Shown here: positions 1-10,812 of the stretch, in pieces
How positions within the stretch are numbered: position 1 is the first letter of the stretch
How the letters are laid out: every line of letters begins with the position of its first letter
DNA from: Gentiana macrophylla
Taxonomy: Eukaryota > Streptophyta > Magnoliopsida > Gentianales > Gentianaceae
Length of the DNA stretch: 64,000 nt
Reading direction: 5' to 3'
Assembly: GCA_026214975.1 (NCBI GenBank)
Contig: CM047806.1
Location: 1,056,501-1,120,500 of the forward strand
The notes under the pieces: generated by a model
Told to the model about the DNA's origin: nothing
What the model saw: only the letters and a program-made list of their open reading frames with translations
Database searches by the model: none
Made by a program: the position numbers and the translations under genes

Positions 1-430
1 CATTCGAAGGTTATCTGCAAATCGGCGTTCTCCAACAAATCGAAGATCATCTGCCATATTCAGTGCTCTTCAATCTATACCAGAAGATCATCCGCCGTAC
101 CGGGAGTTCTTCAACAAACAAAGGTCATCTTCCCAACAAATAGGAGGAGCACCGCTAAAGTCCGAGACTAAGTCACCGTGACCCTCGGAGAAATCAAAGG
201 AGAAGATCAATGAAGCATAAAAGCATCCAAGTTATCTCCAACTAATGAAGATAATCCGCCATATCCGGAGCTCTTCAGCAAATATCAAAGATTATCCGTC
301 ATATCCGGAGATCTTTCATAAATCAAAGGCATTCTTCCTACGAATTGAAGGAATACCGACAAAGTCTGAGAACAAGCCCCGCAACCCTCGAAAAACAAAG
401 GAAAATCAAAGGCATCCCGTAGATATAGGG
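1..430. repeat. Degenerate tandem repeat, about 50-60 bp unit
   Basis: A loosely conserved unit recurs several times: a GAAGATCATC or AAGATTATCC block, a CCATATCCGGAG-like block, then TCTTCAACAAAT. Copies can be seen near 40-110, 90-150, 245-290 and 285-340. The units have drifted and no long reading frame is convincing. The sequence could be the 3' internal region of a decayed LTR element, because 431-530 looks like transcription-end sequence (AATAAAATATAT), but no paired LTR is visible. Confidence 0.5.
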
Positions 431-810
431 AAATTTCTAGAGATTGTACCCACTCTAGTTTTGAAATTAATAAAATATATTTGTCACGATTTTTTTTGTC
501 TTTCTTTGGTTTAATTGCAGGACAACGAAATTTGTGTTATTAATATTTTTAGTGTATGAAATATTAAAAATGTAATGTCGACAACCAACGTAGTATTCTT
601 AAAATAAAAAAAAAAATCAATGAGGAGAGGGTCCGTGAAGAAAGAAGGTGGGGGATAAGTAGACCCAAATAAGACTTGCCAAAAAGAACTAGACCGGTCC
701 TTTTCTGACCCCAGAATGTGTCGGCTACCGATGCGGTCCCTTCATTTCGTTTCGGGAACTGTGTTTCCTAAATCCTACGGCTGATAATACTCTCTCCCTC
801 CTCCTTTTAT
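431..810. other. Intergenic, nothing recognised
   Basis: AT-rich, with short T and A runs. No gene, RNA or element boundary is supported. Confidence 0.5.
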
Positions 811-987
811 GCATTTTACGGGAAATTTTTAGGTAGTATGTATTCATTAAGCGTAATCAGGCGCAGGATCGATTACAGAGGTGGTTATGTGGTGTGTAGC
901 TACGATCCTTGCTGATTGATTACATTGTGTCGTAGTACAGTGTGTGCACATGTGAGTCACACTACCTAAAAATTTCCCGCATTTTAC
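811..987. mobile_element. Mutator-type MITE, copy 1, with 9-bp TSD
   Basis: The element is 820-978 (159 bp). It starts GGGAAATTTTTAGGTAGT and ends with the inverse, ACTACCTAAAAATTTCCC. It is flanked by an exact 9-bp direct repeat GCATTTTAC (811-819 and 979-987). Terminal inverted repeats plus a 9-bp duplication are the hallmark of Mutator-like transposons. The interior shares blocks such as GGTTATGTGGTGTGTAG with copy 2 at 10437-10609. It has no coding capacity, so it is non-autonomous. Confidence 0.9.
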
Positions 988-1592
988 TCCATTAATCTTA
1001 ATTTATTAAAAACCTACCAAAGCCTGCCAGCTGCCTCCTGTGTTCATCTCTGAACCTTCAAGCCTGCAGTTTCACAGATATATGCAGAGAGCTCTGCCAT
1101 TCAATTTTTTTTTTTTTTTTTTTTTCAAATTCGTAAATGATACAGGCCCCAGCTGGGCGCTTTCCCACTATTCTTAATTTATGCATTCGAAATAAGGCAA
1201 TTTTTCATTAATTTGTTTTCAGTTAATGTGTTTAACAGCTGTTTAGAACTTATCATTCGTTCCCAAAAAAAAAGAACTGATCATTCGATTAGAATGTAAT
1301 TAGGTACGTATTGGTTCAATAGTCGCAGTGTTATAACACATCTTTATAATTAATGAATACCCTTAATCATGATACATACAAAGACTTATTGAATATAATA
1401 TAAACTCATTATAATCAAACGAGTAAAAATATATAACATATCACGTTCTTTAAGGACGTGATATAATTACAATTGTTATGTCGGTGAGTATTTGGTCCAA
1501 AACGAAAACGTACTGGTCATACAAAACCATTTGACTACTTGTTATGGAAAATCGATCATCTACTATCTAATGTTATAATATATAGTGTCAAA
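988..1592. other. Intergenic, nothing recognised
   Basis: AT-rich spacer with a 22-bp T run near 1107-1128. No gene or defined element could be supported. Confidence 0.5.
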
Positions 1593-1775
1593 TTTGTTTC
1601 CTAAAGCCTAGGTGTGGAGTTGAAATCCGTAGTAAGGTCCTACTTTCTTCGTGAAGAGGATATATTAAGCAGCCTCACTTTCAGCCTATTGTAAACCCAT
1701 GATTAACCTCTCCTCGCACTCCTGTGGGATCGGGGGCGAAGAGTCCTTTACGGTTAGGGTTTAACCGTTTTTTTT
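1593..1775 (+). mobile_element. 5'-truncated tRNA-derived SINE
   Basis: This matches the 3' two thirds of the full SINE at 51209-51438. Shared blocks are TTTCCTAAAGCC, GAGGATATATTAAG.AGCCTCA, CATGATTAAC, CACTCCTGTGGGATCGGGGG and GGTTTAACCG followed by a T run. The box A half is missing, so it is a truncated or decayed copy. No clear target duplication is visible. Confidence 0.75.
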
Positions 1776-2059
1776 AAGATAAAAACAAAAAATAAAGTTA
1801 CTATTACACTTATAGTCATTAAATATCGATGCAAGCAAAACAGTAAAATCTTTAGCAAGTGATCATAGATGATAGATAGATGCAGTTTATGACCCATTAG
1901 ATCATAGAGTAAAACCTATTACTATTACTTTATATATATAACATTTTCCAAAGTACTATAACTATATATCATGTTTTAATATCATCGGGGGACTACACCC
2001 AAAGCATCAGAAACCCGGGTTAGTCTTCCCTAGTCACTCCATTTACACCGTAGATACAT
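1776..2059. other. Intergenic, nothing recognised
   Basis: AT-rich spacer between the SINE and the hairpin. No supported feature. Confidence 0.4.
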
Positions 2060-2123
2060 GTGGATGATTCTGGACCACACAGTTTGAATTTGGAATAAAA
2101 CTGTGTGGTCCAGAATCATCCAC
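2060..2123. repeat. Perfect 26-bp-arm hairpin
   Basis: Arms 2060-2085 and 2098-2123 are exact reverse complements over 26 bp and are separated by 12 bp. The arm contains CCACACAGTTT, a block that recurs in the inverted-repeat element at 58061-58434 and near 59084-59094. This suggests a very short fold-back element of that family. A transcribed hairpin could feed small-RNA production, but no promoter is visible. Confidence 0.8.
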
Positions 2124-3734
2124 GTCACTTACTCCTTAAATATCCTCCTCATAGAAGAATTACCCCAAAAACCCTACTTCAACTGGCAATCTGGGAAATA
2201 GAGCTATACTAGCAGCATTTTTTAACCTTAAAAAAATTCAACGAAAAAAAAAAGGGCTCTGAATTAACCCGAGAGTAAAACCTAGAGATGCAGCATCTAT
2301 CTGAGGGTAAATCGTGAAATCCCACCTTGTAAAAGTAAACCTTTCTTCGGTGTCAGCCATCTGCCTGCCTCCCCCTGGCTCCTGCTGCATGCTTCTGCAC
2401 TCTACACTATGCCCTATAAAATATATCTGACCCTCCCCCCCTCTCTTCCCCTTCTCGATTTTATGACCCTTTTTTAGTGGGTGGAAATTTGTGTTTGGTT
2501 TGGGAAATATTTCACTGTGTTATATTAGTATATATGCAGATATTATATGTAATGACAACAGGTGTATATATCTTTACGTTGTAAATGCAAACTACACGTA
2601 AAGATATAGACATTTATTTTTCTTTTACTTTAATTAGATCGAATCGAAACGATATCATTTTACTCTCGCACACCACTTTGACACCATGTTAGGCACTTTA
2701 GATGTTCTGTTCTCTTTTTTTTTTTTGGGTGACAGAAGAAAGGGAAGTGAATTTTTATTATTGGGGGAGACACAACGACGATTCAAACTCCGTTGATTCC
2801 ATAAAATACAATGACTCTCACCTCTGAATTTTAGGGCACTTCCAGCAGAGGCCTCAAATTTTATCCTTAAAATAATATAAAATAATACATATCCTTAATT
2901 TACAACATCTCAATTCAAAAACCTCTACAAGAGCATCCCTATCCTTATCCCTATAACATTTCAAATAATATTAAATAATACATATTCTATCTCACAACCC
3001 TATTTATACACATTAAATATTTATTATTTCACTCAAAAGAAGACGCTTATCCCTATCCCTATAATTTTTAACAATTAAATATGTTTAGTAGAAGTGAATA
3101 GTGCATTCCCACAAGTAGGATGCATTCGCTCATATCCCTAAAAATAAATAGAGATAGAGACTTTCTTTGTAGGAAATTATTTGAAGCAAAAACTCTATTT
3201 TTATCTTCATTTTTGGGATAGAAGACCGTGATATAGCTTTCACTGAGGAGTCTTGGATGTTGACATGGTGGTCCTGTTTTTTTATTTTATTTTAATCATA
3301 GACCGCCATGAAATTACTCATAGATAGGTTTGACTTGTCTGCTTACAATCTGGGTAAAAAAAAAATTAGCTAGAAGGTGAACCAGTGAAAGTTCAGACAC
3401 ATTCACTACCTCTGTTTAATGTAGGTTTTAACGTGACAGTACATGTTATTTGTGAACATTATAAAGCTTGAAATTAATCCTCTATATCCCTAATAATTAC
3501 AACAACAACCAAAAAAAAAAAAAAAAAAACCTATATCTTTATTGAGAGATGCTTCTTTTTATACAGAGTAGGAAAATTAGAGGAGAAAAAGACTATTTTG
3601 AAGTTGGTAATTTGGTTGATATATATGTAAGACACACATGGCCCAAAAGCTATTAATGACAAGAATGAAATGAATTTATTCACTATTTTCTTTAATGGAA
3701 TGACGCTCCATGTACATGTACAACCCTAATACCA
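2124..3734. other. Intergenic; possible degraded MITE at 2850-3200
   Basis: AT-rich. Around 2850-3200 the text GGGCACTTCCAGCAGAGG is followed by repeated ATCCCTATCCCTATAA blocks (2937, 3048), which resembles plant PIF/Harbinger-like MITEs. No clean inverted termini or target duplication were found. A 20-bp A run lies at about 3510-3530. No gene is supported. Confidence 0.3.
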
Positions 3735-3862
3735 GAGGCACAACTCAGTGGTAAAATAGCAAGGGTGATGTACCAACAACGTTGCCTTTGAACTTTGAAC
3801 TTTGAACTTTGAACTTTGAACTGAGGTGTAAGAGTTCAATAACTTGTATCGACTTCTCTTAG
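3735..3862 (+). mobile_element. SINE-like sequence with heptamer expansion
   Basis: A tRNA-like pol III promoter is visible: box A-like GCACAACTCAGTGGTAAAA at 3739 and box B-like GAGTTCAATAACT at about 3831. Between them the heptamer CTTTGAA is repeated five times (about 3787-3821). The arrangement fits a SINE of a different family from the one at 51209. No target duplication was identified. Confidence 0.5.
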
Positions 3863-4381
3863 GGAAAAAACACTAGAGTTCTTTACTTTAGTCTACTATT
3901 ATATGTTGTGTTCTTTCTTGAAAAGCTGAATTATGAGCTCTATATATATGTATCCTGCCAATACTTAACTCAATGCACCACCTATTAGACATACTGACGA
4001 AAAGGGATAACAATCTGGGCTCACACAAATGCCCAAAAACCGAATAGGCCCATAGAGGCAATTATCTGTTCAGTAGTCAATCCACACACAAACCTTAAAA
4101 AAACCAGATACCTCTGATCTTACGGTTCTCCCCACGGTACACAACAATCATTTTATTCGACACGAGCTTAACCAAAATTTCTTCTTCACTGTAATAAAAA
4201 TAAAATTAAAATAACTCATGTTCAAACAGACCAAATTACAAGAAACAACCACCTTTTGATTTGGTGAAATATGAATTAGTAACCAGCAGGAGAATCGATC
4301 TCCAGACTAACTAGCAAAAATTAGGACCGTATATCAATGCGTAGTCACACGCCATCTTATATCAAAGATAAACAAACGGTA
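3863..4381. other. Downstream flank of OPA3-like gene
   Basis: AT-rich sequence that would hold the 3' UTR of the minus-strand OPA3-like gene. No other feature is supported. Confidence 0.4.
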
Positions 4382-7261
4382 TCATGATTTGGATGCAATA
4401 GCTACCTTGTTTTGTTCAGCTTGATCATGTCTCAAGTTAAAAACACCAGAAATTCCTCGACTTTGGGCAAGCTTTCCCAGCTCTTGTACCCGGCTTTTCA
4501 GAAGCTCTATCTCTTGAGCCAACTCTTCATCTCTTTGTTTCAATGCCTAAAAACCATTATTATAAATATTAGTAAGAATCATACCATCAAACATGAGTTC
4601 CAAAAGCAAAAGAAAGGCATTCAATTCAAAGGAAATATATTACAAAACACACACACAAATTATACCTCCTTTTCCTGTCTGCGGAGTTCCTCCTTCTTAG
4701 CTTCTGACCGAGAACTTCTTTGCCACTCAAAAATTATAGCAGCTCCACCTACCTAAGCACATATTGTAAGAACATAGGTTAAATTTGAATAGTATCACAT
4801 AGATCAACATAATACAGTCAATACATTTCTTGTTTTCTAACCATCATCATTGACAGAGGGTACACCTATATATTCATTCTTGTGAAATATGGAGTCTCAC
4901 AGAAATGAAGTTCAATTCCACAGATGGTAAAGCATACAAGATTAAGTGAATGCATCATGGTGAAAGAGGGTTGACATTGATGGCCATGATGCGCATCCAT
5001 TTGGTACAACCTTTCTACGACAATTGTACCACCAAATTTTCATTAAGGAAAGCCAAATGCCATAGGCCCATCATGTTCAAAAGTGTAGTCAGCATTTCTA
5101 ATTTGACGGGCCTATGATATAATCAAATAAAAAAGACAATATAAAACAACAGCACTATCTGTAATCCTTCAAGAAGACAGACAGCATAAGTTGCACATAA
5201 TATTTATCCAAATTTCCTCCCTGCCTCCTATGCCTTCAAAACACAAAGGAATGAATGTCATAAAATTTAGTTCAAAATGTCTAAAATACTCTTCGCTATC
5301 ATTAATGCAATGGTTGTTAAGTTTAAAACGTTGTTGGATAGATGATATGTTAGGGGTAAGATGAGGAAAAAATACTAATAAATGCTTGCTTGGTATTCTA
5401 AAATGACATACTATAATAAGCGACAAGTTCTTTTTTCTATATATAAATGATATATATCGAGGGACGGAGGTAGTGCCGATCGCAAGACTAGTTCAAATGT
5501 ATGAAAATGAATTTATGCCAGCACTACAAGGGAACATAAAGTTGCTTAACAAAGAACAAGGAAAACGGTTTGCCGTCTTGAACAGATAAAAACCGTAAGT
5601 TTTCATATCATCACTTTCAGAATTGGACATTTATCAATATCAATGTTAGACACTCTACAAAATCTAAAAATCTAAGCATTACACTTATACAGCACTAAGA
5701 AGAGATGTTTAAGAAACAGATTCATTAACTCTGAAGTAATACACAGAGAAGCCATAAATTTTGGTCAATTCTTGCACACCTTAAGTTATCCTATTATTTG
5801 TTGTGCCATAAAAACGAAAAAATGGACAATTGAGTATCATAGTAAGGTAAAAATAATTGAATATATCACTAGAAAACATACCACAAAGACAAACATTTCT
5901 CCAAGAAGATCCCCAGCTGCTTGGACAGCCTTCTCCTCATTCAAAGGTCGGATGTGAACATCTGTTGCATGACCATACAAGCGTCTTTGCATTTGCGTTG
6001 TTATCCGATGGTTTGCCTAGTTCCATAAATAAATGTGATTAGAAATTATCCAGTAAAAGGGAAACACCTAGGCACCTAACGTCCTAAGTATGATACCCAC
6101 TACAATCTATATCTTAAATCTCTTGCAAACAAATAAATATTTGGAAGAAAAAAATCAGCTACTTGCAATGCAAATCTACACAAGCAATAATGAAGCTATA
6201 CATGATCAATCATGCTAATGAATAAAAAAAAGAGCACAATGATGATTTTCACATTAACTCAGAACATCAATGTTTAGTAATACGCGAAATTTGGCGTATG
6301 TGTCAAGAAAATATACAGATGACATTGAGTTTTCCTTTTTTCCAATAAATATTATCACTTGCAAGGGCAAAGATAGAACGAACCGAATCAAGTCAAAATC
6401 ACTGTTAATCCAACAAAGAAATGACAATCATAGTTGAACACCAAACAGTGAGAACAAATGTTTTTGGTGAAATATCAGAAGAAACTCTATCTATGTCAGT
6501 TATCTTCTACTAGTATATCCTTCCAATTACCTCTTAGCTTGGGGCATACAAACTCCTATCTTAGCAAAGTCTTCAGCATCACATAAAATCATATCACGAA
6601 AGATTAGTCAATTGCAAATTCTTTTTACAATGTACCATCAGAGTTTTCTTCCCACCAGCCTGGACATATTATAGGCTTCAAAGCTATTCTTTTCCTCTTA
6701 GTAGCAAAATATGTAAGCTTCCACAGTAAAAGTGAGGTTGGAGATTATCTTGCCTACATGATCTCACATAAAGCCGGAAGGGCACTTGTCCTAAGCTATG
6801 TGGTAAAATTATCTAAACCGGGGCAGAGTTCAAAAGGATAAATAACAGAAAACAGTCATTAGCTAATTGAAAGTAACCTCTTTGGCTACATCACTATAAT
6901 AGGTTCAACAGAGAAAAATGATATTTCAAAGAACTGCCATTGCAAGAAAATCTGGGCATGGGCTTTCAAAAAGCTAACCTGTATCCAAAGCCTCGCAATT
7001 TCAATTGGAAAATTAATCCCTTTTACAGATTTAATTCATATTTGCTACGGAGAAAAAAAGATCGATTTTTTCCCCCCACCAACTTTACCCGGTAACTCAT
7101 CATAACTCCAACCCACCCCCTTCCTACCCAACACGGGTAACCAAGACTTAACATATGAATGAAAGTAGACAAAATAAAAAATTAAGCAGGCGGCATTCAA
7201 AAGTAAAGGAAGAAAATCATGAAAAAAGTCCAATTAGGATAGATTTATTATTGAAGAAATA

Positions 7262-7296
<35 letters not shown>

Positions 7297-7438
7297 GGGG
7301 GAAGTTCACCTGAGCAAAGATTATGATGTAATTACGGAACTTGGGATGCTTCCCAGCCTCAGTCTTGAGCCTCTGGGCAATTGGTTTGCTCAGAGTCTTG
7401 AAAGCAAGCGTCCCTAGCTTCACCAATGGCAGTACCAT
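4382..7438 (-). CDS. OPA3: OPA3-like protein, four exons, complete
   Basis: Exons on the minus strand are 7438-7310, 6016-5882, 4752-4666 and 4546-4382. All introns are GT-AG, all junctions are phase 0, and the product is 171 residues, the usual length for plant OPA3-like proteins. The N terminus MVLPLVKLGTLAFKTLSKPI is the conserved OPA3 start. Exon 2 carries RRLYGHATDVHIRPLNEEKA, the family core. Exons 3-4 form a charged coiled coil (about residues 95-150, EWQRSSRSEAKKEELRRQ then LAQEIELLKSRVQELG). OPA3 proteins are small mitochondrial membrane-associated proteins linked in animals to mitochondrial shape and quality; the plant role is poorly known. Intron 1 carries a 32-bp A run (7263-7294) and intron 2 (exon 2 to exon 3) a Stowaway-like MITE. 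The reading frame is clean, so the gene is probably functional. Confidence 0.93.
5214..5473. mobile_element. Stowaway-like MITE in OPA3 intron
   Basis: The right end GGGACGGAGGTAG is a typical Stowaway terminus, and the left end CTCCCTGCCTCC is a degraded match. The 260-bp spacing equals that of the clean Stowaway at 50848-51107. It lies in the intron between OPA3 exons 2 and 3. The left end is weak. Confidence 0.5.
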
Positions 7439-7485
7439 TCCTCCTCCTTTTGGAAAGTTAGGTTTTCCAATCAGACACTATTATC

Positions 7486-7659
7486 CGTAAATTTCAAGCA
7501 GCTAATTATTCAAACGTCAGGCAAGCTTGTTTAATGACTCTGATTTCTTGAAGAATAAGGCAAACTCCGGTCAACAAACGAAGGAGATTATTAAGGAAGA
7601 GGAAACTCGACGGAAAGCAGATGATCGTGAATATAAAAAATATATGTCGTATTATTATT
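7486..7659. repeat. Tandem duplication upstream of OPA3, copy 1
   Basis: 174 bp beginning CGTAAATTTCAAGCAG and ending CGTATTATTATT. Copy 2 (7701-7873) is identical by eye except for one A fewer in an A run, with a 215-bp period. It starts 48 bp upstream of the OPA3 start codon, so it covers the 5' UTR or promoter. Near identity points to a recent event. Confidence 0.9.
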
Positions 7660-7700
7660 CGCTTAAATCCCCATGAGATAAACATCTATTCAAGCACCAA

Positions 7701-7873
7701 CGTAAATTTCAAGCAGCTAATTATTCAAACGTCAGGCAAGCTTGTTTAATGACTCTGATTTCTTGAAGAATAAGGCAAACTCCGGTCAACAAACGAAGGA
7801 GATTATTAAGGAAGAGGAAACTCGACGGAAAGCAGATGATCGTGAATATAAAAATATATGTCGTATTATTATT
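7701..7873. repeat. Tandem duplication upstream of OPA3, copy 2
   Basis: Second copy of 7486-7659. The 41 bp between the copies (7660-7700) are unique. If the first copy contains promoter elements, the gene now has two sets. Confidence 0.9.
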
Positions 7874-8149
7874 AATTATTATTATTACTTATTTATTTAT
7901 TTACAATTCTTTTTTTTTTAAATGACATTTTACCCAAATTTCTTTTATACGTGGGAAGTGTCATTTTCTTTTCTATACTTGAGGCTTCTCCGTGAATTTA
8001 ACTTCATGCGGACTTGTTTAATTTTACCTAACATTTGATACAACTTTGTTCCTTTTATTCGGCGCCCCAACCCTCCCGCACCACATCAAAGAAACCGGTT
8101 TTTTAATCCATTGAAATTTTTGTTTAAAGGGATCTTTATTTATAAACAA
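7874..8149. other. Intergenic, nothing recognised
   Basis: AT-rich, with short ATT and TTTA runs at 7866-7905. No feature supported. Confidence 0.4.
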
Positions 8150-8969
8150 AACTTTGTACAAATAGTTCAATCAACGCATCAAAACGCTATATAATGAAAT
8201 TTAGAACTTAATAAAAGAAAGGACTACGTCTGCAGGCTAATCTGAGATCGCGAGCTTTTCGAACCGCTTGGGATAGGAACACCTCTATCGGGGGCTTCTG
8301 CTTATCGCTTTGATGAAGTATCTCATTGCGCCAATGCCATATACTCAGAATAAGTTCTCTAAACAGAAATTTCCAGAACTCCAGATTATCCTTTTTGTAC
8401 ATATTCCTGCTAAGGCAAGTATCGAGCCACCGGGGAACTTCATGGACAGTGGTGAACTCGTTCCAGCATTGCGGATCAATTACGTACTTCCAAACTTTTT
8501 TCACCCATCCACAGTCCCGCAAAGCATGGAGAGTCGTCTCGCTATGGTTTTGGCAATTGACACATATGTCTGTACCAATGATGTGTCGTTGGTACAAAGT
8601 TGCGGCTGAAGGGAGAGCATTCTGACGGATCTGCCAGAGAAGAATGTTGCCTCGAAGGGGACCTTTAATTTCCCAAATCTGCTTCCAACCTGCCTCGTCA
8701 AGCCCTGAGGGGAGCGTTGCTTTTCGAATTTCAGAATAGGCCGAGCTAACAGAAAATTTACCCGAAGTGACCGGCTTCCACATGGGCCTACCCACATCAT
8801 CCACGGAAATTGCTTCCCTCAATTCACTAGCTGCGTAGCAAATGTGTCTCCATATAAAAGAGCAGCCTGGCTTAGGTGGTTCAAGTGGTGAGCCATATTT
8901 TTTCCAAAGAATTTGAACCCAGAGTTTGTTCTGATCAGTCAGAAGTTGCCAAACGAGCTTTGCCAACAT
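8150..8969 (-). pseudogene. LINE remnant, RT zinc-binding (zf-RVT) C terminus
   Basis: An open frame from 8969 to 8208 matches the C-terminal end of plant non-LTR (L1-type) reverse transcriptase polyproteins. It has the W-K-P-V-T-S-G-K-F-S-V-S-S-A-Y stretch, then WKQIWEIKGPLRGNILLWQ, then the zinc-binding core in which CVNCQNHSETTLHALRDCGW supplies C-x2-C...H...C, then an HWRNEILH tail. The polymerase and endonuclease domains are absent, so this is a 5'-truncated insertion, as is usual for LINEs. The frame is intact over 253 codons, which suggests moderate age. 8150-8207 may be its 3' end. Confidence 0.85.
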
Positions 8970-9149
8970 TTATTTTATTTTTCTACATCTATCTTTATTT
9001 ATTAAGGAGTGAGAGAATAAACACAACATTGTATTAATTATAGACTAATGATATTATAGTCATTTTGTCATTCAAATTGAAGCATTAACTCCAATCCTTA
9101 ATATGCGTGATTTAAGCAATTGTCTCAGTTATTTCGGAACGGAGGGAAT
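8970..9149. mobile_element. Probable Stowaway MITE fragment
   Basis: The sequence ends TATTTCGGAACGGAGGGAATA, a typical Stowaway right terminus. The left terminus is not visible and may have been lost at the LINE boundary. Confidence 0.45.
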
Positions 9150-9583
9150 ACTATTTTCACCAAGGGCGGATCTTATATATGGGCAAGGGGGCTAAGCCCA
9201 CGCGGATAAAAAAAACTTACACTAAAAAAATCTATGTAGTCCAGTTTGATCCGTAAAAAAATTCTTACTCCAGCCCACCCGACGAACTTGATATAGAGTC
9301 CATTAGCCCACTCGAAATTGAAATCATGGCCCGGCCCTTGATTCTCACTCTTCAAATATTAATCGTATGAAGAATTTGACACACATTAATCTCTCAAACT
9401 GTCCAAGAATGATTTGATTGTTGAAACCGCAATGTAGGCCTTGAGAAGCCGATCAATGGTTGTACTTGTTGTAAATGTGCATGTAAATGGAACAAGTCAC
9501 GGGTCTCGTGGTTCTATCATCGGGAAAACCATTCGACACTTAAATCAGAGATTTGAAAGTGAGTGGGTATTTCGAGCATGTAA
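9150..9583. other. Intergenic with possible hAT relic
   Basis: At 9165-9350 the text AGGGCGGATCTTATATATGG and a later GGCCCGGCCC resemble degraded plant hAT-like repeats. No paired termini were seen. 9360-9583 is unassigned. Confidence 0.3.
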
Positions 9584-9820
9584 TTGCGTATTATAATTGC
9601 AAGTGAAAAGCATACTATGCATGAGAGGGAACCGGTCGTTTATATATTGTACCATGGTGGAGATGATGACGTGACTGAGAAGTCAGTCAAAGTGATGGTG
9701 GATGAATATCCAACGGTAGTGTTGCATATGTTGTATGTAGAAGCTAACGACCTGCGTCATGCTTGTCGCAAAAGACATAATGGACGACCTCCGGTAGATC
9801 TTATGCTGGAGGAGCCTTAA
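9584..9820 (+). CDS. Hypothetical 78-codon reading frame, doubtful
   Basis: An open frame of 78 codons with no recognised domain. It is rich in acidic and histidine residues (HGGDDDVTEKSVKVMVDEYP). No splice partners, promoter or family could be recognised. It may be chance or a decayed gene. Listed because it is the only sizeable frame in this stretch. Confidence 0.15.
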   Translation: MRIIIASEKHTMHEREPVVYILYHGGDDDVTEKSVKVMVDEYPTVVLHMLYVEANDLRHACRKRHNGRPPVDLMLEEP

Positions 9821-10096
9821 TATATACCGAGCTGGGGCCAGGTTGACCTAGACGTTGGCTCCGAAAGGCAATACGAGCTTACACCATAAATCACTACTGC
9901 AGTGCATTAATTATAATCAAGAAATTATATTTTCATTCTTTTGTTAAAGTCAAAATATTAACACATCTCCTACATTTGTATGTATGTTGCAACTGCGACA
10001 ATTAAATAGAAATATAGGAGTTGACGAAGAGTAATTGAACAGATTCACCACTAATATGACTATTTACGTATCCGAAAGCAATATCAAGTTATCATA
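9821..10096. other. Intergenic, nothing recognised
   Basis: AT-rich spacer between the doubtful frame and the Stowaway element. Confidence 0.4.
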
Positions 10097-10340
10097 CTAC
10101 CTCCGTCTCAAAATTTAAGTCCATTTGGAGGTTTTCACACAGATTAAGAAAGTTAGTTAAACTAGTTATTTGTCATTAATTTTGATGAAAAAGACTAACA
10201 TGACATTTGACTGTTATTATTGCAAAGCAGTGAAAAATGTGTAGGTAAATAATGAATGAAGAGTAAAAAAAGAAAAATGTAAAAATACTTCATTCATTTT
10301 TTAAATGGACTTATATTATAAAACAAAAAAACGAACTTGC
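10097..10340. mobile_element. Stowaway MITE
   Basis: The left terminus CTACCTCCGTCTCAAAATTT follows TA. The interior GTCATTAATTTTGATGAAAA...GTCATTTGAC-like blocks and the terminal AATGGACTTATATT align with the clean element at 50848-51107. The last 15 bp of the right terminus have decayed. Confidence 0.75.
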
Positions 10341-10427
10341 ATTTCTATCGCAAAGATGAGAGTTTTTGTATGAGAGGTGGCGTCATTAATGATGTCAGAA
10401 TTAACAAAAAGAAAAAGAAAAATTGCC

Positions 10428-10618
10428 TTGCTAATGAGAAATTTTTAGGTAGTGTGTGTCTCACGTAAATATATATTCACGCCAAGCGCAATCGAGCCGG
10501 GATCAGTTGCAAAATTGGTTATGTGGTGTGTAGTTACGATCCCGCGGCCTGATTACGCACGTGCGCGTAGTGTGTCTGTGTGTAGTGACACACTACCTAA
10601 AAATTTCCCTTGCTAATG
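10428..10618. mobile_element. Mutator-type MITE, copy 2, with 9-bp TSD
   Basis: The element is 10437-10609 (173 bp), with termini AGAAATTTTTAGGTAGTGTG and CACACTACCTAAAAATTTCCC-type. It is flanked by an exact 9-bp repeat TTGCTAATG (10428-10436, 10610-10618). It is the same family as 820-978; the first and third terminal bases of the left end are changed. Confidence 0.9.
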
Positions 10619-10812
10619 GAGTAATCGAACTTTGTCAGAATCTAGGGTATAACAGAAGTTTCTTGGGCCTCACGGGCCAAAAGGCTTCCGGCACCCGGAC
10701 CCGGTGGTATACTCCATAAAAATCACAACAAACATCTTAAATTCCATTTCCGACGGTGGGTGAAAGGGAGCTAGACCAGCTATTTTATAGAGCTGCATTA
10801 TTATTATTATTA

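Noticed and set aside
1..430. CRISPR array from spaced repeats
   Set aside because: The units are degenerate, contiguous and in a plant nuclear context; there are no constant repeat and unique spacer lengths.
245..514. 89-codon frame at the start of the window
   Set aside because: It runs through the degenerate tandem repeat and an AT-rich end; no domain and no splice context.
2060..2123. MicroRNA gene
   Set aside because: Perfect arms with a short loop are more like a fold-back element, and no promoter or expression evidence can be read from the sequence.
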